Of a DNA stretch of 64,000 bases, positions 56,411 to 64,000 are shown piece after piece. Position 1 is the stretch's first letter. Every line of letters begins with the position of its first letter. A program made the position numbers and the translations under genes. This DNA is from Tretioscincus oriximinensis. Lineage: Eukaryota; Chordata; Lepidosauria; Squamata; Gymnophthalmidae. The notes under the pieces were generated by a model. The model saw only the letters and a program-made list of their open reading frames with translations, did no database searches and was not told the origin of the DNA. Location of the stretch: positions 220,137 to 284,136 of the forward strand of contig JAJVDF010000140.1 of assembly GCA_022410635.1 (NCBI GenBank), read 5' to 3'.

Positions 56411-59400
56411 CAATCTGTTTAGTAGCCAAGTCTTTTTTTGGTTTCCCCAACTGAGTTTTGATCCATGGTAGTCTGAAATACAGCTTAGAAAGATTAATAT
56501 GTGGCTTACTATTACTATTTTCCCCTAGGAGTCTCATGGTTCTAATCTATAATCTATAAATAAAGATACTCTTTATTTGTCCTGGAAATCCCCCTTCCAG
56601 TCTTCGCAGTAGTTTTTACATATTCTGTGCTGCATAAGATCTAAATATAGTATTTCTTATAATACTTCAATCCCCTGGTAAAACACATATGAGCAGTTTT
56701 TCAAAGTCTAAAAGATCTTAAGTTAATCTATGTATAGTGATAAAGCAGATGTTTTCAGTTAACATTTTATTATTTTATTATTTTTCCAACCTAGAGTGTC
56801 GACAACTATCCAATCGTGCCTATCTGGATTTGCCAACTTCATGTTGGCATTCAGCTTTTTCTTTATCCCCTTGCATCTTGCCCAATCAGTGTGCTTAGTT
56901 CTTATTTGAAAACTGTAAAAGAAACAGTGAATGTCCATGAGATGAGGCAACTGTGGGTTGTCTGAGCCACACTTTGGCCAATGACCTTTCTCTCTCCCAA
57001 AGGATGATAATCAGGTAATTCTTACATTTTAAAATCTGGAGTTTTAATTCTTACAGTTTCCCAGGAATTCCAGGTACCTGCTTGTATGAAGGCAAAGTTT
57101 ATTGTCAGTACTTCTGATACTTTTCCTACTTTATGGTTCTATTGATAAATCTTGTGGGCAGTTTGATCTTCTAGAAATGTTTATTCTGTAGATTATCGTG
57201 TCCTAATATTTCCACAACAAGAGGATAAAAATAAATGCCCAGCTCAGACAACATGTGATGAGAGCAGAGAAAATATTAGCCTGCTGTGTACCACTTTCAC
57301 TCATGCCTGTTGCTGCTCTGGCAACACAAGAATAAGATCTCCTTACTTTTGCTGTGTCTTCCCTCCCTCCTCTTGAATTTAGAGGGGGGGGGAGTTGTCC
57401 CACTGACTGGTAAACATGAGCCTGTGGAGAACATACTGTTTCCCTCAAACTTTGAGAAGTAAGAGGCGAAGAAAAGATTTAAGGAACTTTAAGAGTCTGT
57501 AGGAAGTATTGCATTATGATGGGGGAGAAGCTGTGTAACTAGGCCACACTAATGACTATCCTTCTAGTGTTACATATCGAGGAAGAAGGTAGAATAAGCA
57601 ATATAGAAGCAGGGATAAGATCTTAAATGTATGACCGACTTTCTTCTTGGGGGGTGGGGGGGGGGCACAATATCCTTAAAACAGTTCTTTGCTTCTGAAG
57701 AATGCAACCTATGTGAATTGGTCTCGGTCTTGGAGATCATCCCATATAGCCCTCTTTTTTATGTGCTCATTATTCAAACCTTGTTTTAAGGTATGTATTA
57801 CTGGACAGGACCTTGTGTTAATTTCTGACTTTACAATTGTCATTTACATGCTTGACTCTATTGTCAATCAAGGAACTCTTTCTCTTAGGCCAGGGTACTA
57901 GCATATTTCTCTCTAGTTAACTGTCAAGTGATTACTGCTATGCGGAACAAAAGTGCCCNCCTGTCAGTCTTCCTCCCCTATTATGAGAGTGACAAGGTAC
58001 AATTATGATTGTTCCCTGATATTTGTTGTTCTTAAAAAAAAAGTTCAAAACACAGTTTCCATCNAAGTATTGTTGCCTTTTTTTTTAGTAAAGAAAGGTG
58101 GTCTATCCCAAAAGCATTCAAATCAGAAGCTTTTTGCCATATAGATTACTATTTTATAATTATTTAAATATTCCTATATAATTTCTTCATATCAAAATAG
58201 TGAATAGTGAAAAAGGACTGTTATACTGAGTAGGAATCGCAAGGCAGACTTTTATCCATGTCAGGAATGCTTGTATGAATAATAGGTTTTTGATACTAAA
58301 ATATGTAATAGTAAGAACTTCAAGATCATCTGAAAGGTTATTCCAAAATGTCAATGCCACCACAGAGAAGACAAGATGACATCCATGTCAAGATAGCTTC
58401 AANTGATCAAATGGTGTTACCCATTTGTAATGGGGAAGATGATGTAGTAGTGGTTTACATGGCCTTTGAACCTGGCTTGATATCTAATTGGCAGCTAGTG
58501 TAATTGTTAAGTATTTTTTACAATATTTATTATTTTATAAATCATAATCATACATACTTGAACATAAATTCTTATTAATTCATACCAAAAAATGTAATTT
58601 TAAGTATATTTGCAATTAAGTATAAATATTACATACTTGTGAGTGAGTATCCCATTCAGCAATCGGGCTGCTGCAACTTCCAGACTAGGTATAAGGGTAG
58701 CCCCAAGAGAAATGTCTAGGTACGGGTGCAGTTTGTACATGAGCCAAAGCTAGTAATAGAAACTTCTTTCCAGAGAGGCAACTTATACTTCTGGTGATAA
58801 AGGTGATTCCAGAAGAGCCCACACTATGTACCTATTTCTTCTGGGAATAGCAGAAAACCATCAAGAACAGGTAGAATTCTCAGCTCTTTAATTTGGAGGT
58901 TATGATTTCTTTTTTTAATCCTGTCTGAATTCAACCTCAGTTGGCCCTTATCCAACCACCAGTTTAGAACTTGTACAGCCTCTACTTTATTCAGAAGTTA
59001 AAGAAAAGTAGCACCATCAGCATACTGGAGATACATTAATCCAATATTTTACAGTAAGTAGCATTTGTGACAGAATACCATACCACAGCCAATCTCCCAG
59101 ATCACAGTGGTGCAGAAATCTTGAATTTGGGTTTATAATTTCTATAATCTCAAATTGCATAGAGTACTATTGTCAATATTATAAAAAATTGCCAAAATAT
59201 CAAATAGGATCAACATAATTGCACTCTTTGTTTTTCTCTTGCAAAATGGCATGGCAGAATGATTCTTCTTCAAAACCAGACTGAAATGGGGCAAGATAAT
59301 TAGTTTTCTTCTGTGAGCTCTCTAAGACTTGCCTGAAAAGATAGTTGTTGGGATAAACCTCTGGCTCTAGAGAATGTCTCTTAGGCCTCTTTTCAGATTG

Positions 59401-60019
59401 GTGGCATAATACTATTGTATAAAGATTAGTTCACCTCACTGGGGGCGACCCAATCACCTCATCCTATTCTTATGAGCCAAGATGAGCAAAAATTGAGAGA
59501 ACACGTAGTCATGAAGACATTTGCAAAATCTTGTTCGCATTTTCAGATCTCAAAAATGTGAACCAACTGTTACATTAGCAGCATCCAGGTTAGCACAAAG
59601 GGTAGCAATTTCATCACCAAAGCACCTTGCTAATTTATCATAGCAATCTTCAGACAACTTTAATACAAGATTTGGGGGACTCTAGTGCAAGATTACAATA
59701 GCCCTTCAATCATTGTGGAAAACTCTTCTGGAGATTTACTTGAACTGTAATGCAGGCTGCTAAATACACCATTTTTGTAGCCTACTTCACCATGCAGTAG
59801 ATATGCTGTTGTGCTATTGCATGTGTTCAGTCATTTTCACAACAAAACTTCCATCACCTCTTAGGCTTCAGTTATCTCCTGAACTGTTTCTTTCTCTGAA
59901 GCTCCTTAAAAACCATGAGGCTTTAGTGGATTTTGACTTGCAGCATTTTCTGTTTCTGCTTTCTTACTTTCTTTTTCAGTCTAATTTAATAACCTGGCCA
60001 TGAATTCAAAGTGCTCTTG

Positions 60020-60440
60020 ATACATAGGCTGCAGACACATGCAGCATTTATGCCTGCATACGATTGCCTTCTGGGCGGCTCCTGCAGATGTAATGGAGGG
60101 TTGTGAGCAAGGCAGTCGCTACAAATCTGCCTTGCTATTGGTTTAATGAAAGTTGATTTTTCCTTGCTGCCTGAAACCTGTTTTTTCCCTGCATGTGTCC
60201 TGCTGCTGCATGGACAGACGAGGTTGTGCGAGCAGACGGGAGGAAAGTAACGGTGGCTATCCACCAATCGGCACCTAGCCCCGCAAAGCAGGGAGGGAGA
60301 CACCTGACATTAAAAAGACAGAACTTCCTTCCTCTTGCCCACGTATGGCCTCCCGCCCGCATACGTGCAGATGGACAGAAATTTGCTTAAAGCCTGAAAT
60401 AGGTGGTAAATCTGCCTTTTAGCCCCCCGTGTGTTTCCAG
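60020..60440. other. CpG-rich patch in NFE2L1 intron, unclassified
   Basis: G+C and CpG content rise well above the surrounding intron (for example GACAGACGAGGTTGTGCGAG and CCCGCCCGCATACGTGCAGA). No terminal repeats, long open frame with family similarity, or splice pair stands out. It could be a young transposon-derived sequence or an internal regulatory island. Confidence 0.35.
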
Positions 60441-62487
60441 TCATAGGATGGTGTAATGTCTGTATTATAAACTGCTTGTAACTATCACATACATTTCTTA
60501 TTTAAGTCACTTGTACGTTTGAAGACTACATGTATACGGCATAGACCCATGAGTTTAGATTGGCAATATTTTGATATTGCAGTCTACTTTTTAGTGTATT
60601 ATTAGATTGCTGAAAAGAAGCATTTAGACTTGATTTCTGAGGAAACACATTAGTCAAGTTAGATATTGGTTACAAATAAACTGTTTATAGATTCTAGGCA
60701 AGCTGTAGGAGGAGATCAAGCAGTTTTGAAGTAGTTTTGAGAACAGAATTTGGATAAGGTTTGTGTAAGGAAAGCTTGTAGAGAAACCACTTGAGCCACC
60801 TTTGCTATTACACGGAGCAGGTTTCCCCCCCTTTTTTTGAGGTGCGTTTTTGCTCCGCTGTTGTAATTCTGTAATATGCTCCTTTTTGATAAATAAACTT
60901 TGCAAATAAGCCTAGAAGGAACTGATCTTCACATTTTTATAGATAGAAATTACCAGGTAAAAATGCCTGGTTGTTGTGGTGTGATAGAGATTTTGGTCCT
61001 TATGGCCAGGATTATAGTCAAAACACACAAGAGACCCCTGACAGTTACCACTGAATGAGCACAGAGTCAATGACTTTCTGTTGTTTTGAGCTCTAGCTAA
61101 AGATACAAAATATTTATTTCCCCTAATTAGAATACAAATGTAGCAAAACTAGATCCAACTCTGTAACTGTGTACTCAAGCCGCTTAAGGCCTCTAGGAAC
61201 ATAATGCCTTTAATTTGTCTCCTTACTGTTGGACCCATTCTGGAAGTATGGTAATTACCAGGATATTTCCAGGTAATCTTGGTTGGTTCTCCCACCAATT
61301 CTAAAAATTTTCTAAGAGCACTATTTTATAAACTGTTCCAGGATGGATGTGTTTATTAAAAAACCTTGATTATAGTGGGCTGTGAATATAGAATATAGCA
61401 TAGGTTTTGTATGCTGAAACATAGTTTTGTTTGTTATCAGATCTGTATTCTTTAGATAAATGCAATATCTACAAGCTTAGTGTGTTGGGCATTTATAGGT
61501 GAAATTTCTATAGATAGCAATGTGGGATTGAAAGAACTACTAAAACATATTGATTATGATGTTCATGTGTTAGTGCTACATACTGGGTATAATCAGGCAG
61601 TATATAAATCATAAATCAAGTATACAGAATGATGAATTGGGCTAAATGGGTTCTATAGAATCTAGTTGGTTTAAGTGAGCCATAATATCTCNGTCTACCT
61701 TCCAAGTAGGTTATAAGAATTGAGGCAAGGATCTTAGTGGGTCAAAACAGCAGAGATACATCTCACTAAACACTGCAGTACAGCACTAAGAACCATTTCC
61801 CCCTTTTTTAATGTTTTAGTGGTTCTAAATTTCTCCATTTATTTATCTTCTTTAGCCTATGGCAACAGACATCCTATAGCAGTGTTAAAATATTTTGTTA
61901 CATAAATGATAGCTATTTTCTTTCATCTGCTGAGTTTAATGCTGAAGAGAATTGCCTTGCTCCATATCATGGACAGTCTTGAAAACCACTTGTGACCCCT
62001 TTTGTTGTTCCTCTTAATCTTAAACTAACAGTGCAATTCTAAGAGTATCTACTCACAAATCAATCTGGTATATTTAAGTTAGGCTTACTATGAAGAAAAA
62101 CAATTTGTAGGCCTTAGAAGTCTAAAATTCTATAGACAGACAATCTACTTGAGCTCCAGTTTTCGGGCTGCCTTTTGCAGATCTTGTTTGTTTTCAGACT
62201 CTGCATGAAATTGGGGTTATTTATGCTTAAATGAAGAAACCAGCTGGAAATACCAAATGCTGTAGGCAGTTTTCTATAAGACAGAAAATGTTCTGGAAGG
62301 AAACTACTTATGTATTGTTGAAAGGAAAAAATATTTAAACAGACGCTTATAATCTAGCTTGACTTAACAATGCCTGTATCTTTTCATAATACTTTTTAAA
62401 TATATTGAGACGTTAGTGGAAATGAGATCAAAATCATGAGGTGCCCATATATTCGTTTACTACTTATATATAGTACATACATATATA

Positions 62488-62740
62488 AGCCAGTTTGGTG
62501 TCATGGCTAGAGTGTTGGACTCGCATCTNGTAGTCTCATGGTTTGATTCCACACTCCCCCATGAAAAGCCAATTGGGTAACTTTGGGCGAGTCACAGTTC
62601 TTTAGAACTCTCTCAGCCCCACTTACTTCACAGTTTGCATGTTGTGGAAAAAGCAACGAAAGCTATGTATGCCACCCTATGGCTGGCCGCCATGACACCT
62701 TCGGGTATAGGANGGGATTTAAGTACAAATAAATAAATAA
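62488..62740 (+). mobile_element. tRNA-derived SINE, complete
   Basis: The tRNA-like head AGCCAGTTTGGTGTCATGGC is followed by the B-box-like TGGTTTGATTCC and the body GGCGAGTCACAGTTCTTTAG. The tail CACCTTCGGGTATAGG ends in (AAAT)n. n at 62529 and 62713. Confidence 0.85.
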
Positions 62741-63597
62741 TATATATATCAAACCTATGTGTTTCTATTCAGTAGCATTAGTTTCTCTAATACCAAGACA
62801 ATGTAGTCTAGAAAAGAATAATATTTGTACACTCTGTTGCCAGCTATCTGTACAAATTGCATTTATATTCTTTTAAATTTGCTCTACAATTTCAGAAATA
62901 GAATTTGAAGAAAATGGTGACCAAACTATCATACCTATTTATACAGACGGTCACTTGCATTCCTTCCTTCTTTCCCATGTATGTTCATATTTATACACTT
63001 TTCTAAAGCTATTATGGTATTGTACTAAAAATGCAGCATTATAAAAACATTGTACCATGCCAAGCTTGCTTATTGTGCCCCAATATGTTCCTTAAAATGC
63101 AGTGCTGCACCTGGTTGAATCTAGCATTGGAAGCTTGAGTAGCTTTCAGTAGTAGCAGAAGCTCCATGTTCCAGATAGCACTCTGCACTACGTCACTTTC
63201 TTAATGATTTATATAAATGATTTTAATAAATTAGCACCATGAAGAAGTCCTTTGATTTTCAGGTGGCATGCTTCTCACTGTTGAGGCAAAATTATATGAA
63301 AAGCACTATGAACTGCTTTGTATCTGTAACATTAGAAATTGGCCTTGCCCGCACTGTCTAGTTTGCTCAGTATTATTGACAGTGAGTGTCAATTACTTGC
63401 CAGGATTTTAGATAACAGTCTTCCTTGATACTGTCTGGAAATGCCAGGATTTTAACATTCCATATTTTGTGTTGTTTGCACATATTGTTTTAAAAAACAG
63501 TGCAGATAATGAATCATATTATCTAGATTACATTATTATCGTGATATTTTACAACTATAAAGACTTTCATATTATCACTACATACTAATGATTGTGA

Positions 63598-63842
63598 CCA
63601 GCCTGGATGCCTTTAAGAAAGGGTTAGATAAGTTCTTGCAGATGTATCAATAGCTACTAGGATTGACGTCCTAGTACTGCTGGCAGGATGAAGAAAAAGG
63701 TCAGGTATCTTTTAAGGACATTTGCAGGGATGTGAAAGCAGGTGATTTTTCCCTTGTGGTCGGCTTGACAATGTCTAGAAGCATTGGACCACTGTGGGAG
63801 ATGAGATCTTAGATGGATTGTGGCATGGTTTCTCTTACATAC
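63598..63842 (+). mobile_element. CR1 LINE 3' fragment (old)
   Basis: CCAGCCTGGATGCCTTTAAG, TTAGATAAGTTCTTGCAGAT and AGATGGATTGTGGCATGG. Confidence 0.7.
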
Positions 63843-63867
63843 TTGGGTTTAGTCCTTCTGATTTAGC

Positions 63868-64000
63868 CAGAAGAAGAAGAACTCGGTTCTTATACCCCGC
63901 TTTTCTCACCTTCAAAGGGACTCAAAGTGGCTTACAAGGGTATTTTGCCCAAAGGCTGACATTCTATCTTCCCCACCAGGCTCTGGTGGTTCCCATGTAT
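63868..64000 (-). mobile_element. SINE, minus strand, cut by window edge
   Basis: AGAAGAAGAACTCGGTTCTT, ATACCCCGCTTTTCTCACCT, CTCAAAGTGGCTTACAAGGG and CTTCCCCACCAGG match the 3' half of the SINE at 37352. Confidence 0.65.

Larger units (their letters stand above)
50641..64000 (+). other. NFE2L1 intron after first coding exon (incomplete)
   Basis: Intron opening at GTGAGTTG. No downstream exon (expected to begin DIDLIDILWRQ) was recognised through the right edge. It is populated by CR1, P3 and SINE copies. 50641-52700, 56410-60020 and 60440-62480 show essentially no recognisable element apart from short microsatellites. Confidence 0.75.

Overview
The window is vertebrate nuclear DNA, most likely from a squamate reptile. 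It is AT-rich, with genes split into small exons separated by kilobase introns. It carries many CR1-family LINE 3' ends, tRNA-derived SINEs ending in (AAAT)n tails, and many short palindromic DNA transposons. The squamate call rests on this repeat mix and on reptile-like divergence of the proteins; the species cannot be named. About 20 isolated n bases and one 265-base gap (53211-53475) mark a draft assembly.

Two protein-coding genes can be supported, arranged head to head. On the minus strand is COPZ2, the zeta-2 subunit of the COPI vesicle coat. It is complete from the start codon at 29708 to the stop at 7585: nine coding exons, 663 coding bases, 220 predicted residues, all junctions in frame. 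One junction uses a non-canonical GC donor. On the plus strand is the 5' part of NFE2L1 (NRF1), the ER-tethered CNC-bZIP transcription factor. Visible are a CpG-island promoter near 43.8-44.8 kb, a probable untranslated exon at 49669-49892, and the first coding exon at 50143-50640. The rest of NFE2L1 lies beyond the right edge, after an intron of at least 13.3 kb. From established knowledge, COPZ2 and NFE2L1 are also head-to-head neighbours in mammals, and COPZ1/NFE2 form the paralogous pair. This synteny supports naming the coatomer gene COPZ2 rather than COPZ1.

Layout: 1-7.5 kb is repeat-rich intergenic DNA downstream of COPZ2. 7.6-29.7 kb is COPZ2, with introns full of mobile elements. 29.4-29.96 kb is the COPZ2 CpG island. 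30-43.8 kb is intergenic DNA between the two promoters, a nest of palindromic elements, a hAT element with an exact target duplication, and CR1 copies. 43.8-45.2 kb is the NFE2L1 promoter followed by a G-rich degenerate minisatellite. 45.2-64 kb is NFE2L1 exons 1-2 and introns.

The most distinctive non-genic feature is the number of unrelated families of near-perfect palindromic elements, at least six. The largest single structure is an inverted repeat of about 460 bp at 14693-15155. No novel protein system was found. The best leads are a possible alternative COPZ2 terminal exon, a spaced triple promoter module at NFE2L1, the intronic G-rich minisatellite, and the palindromes.
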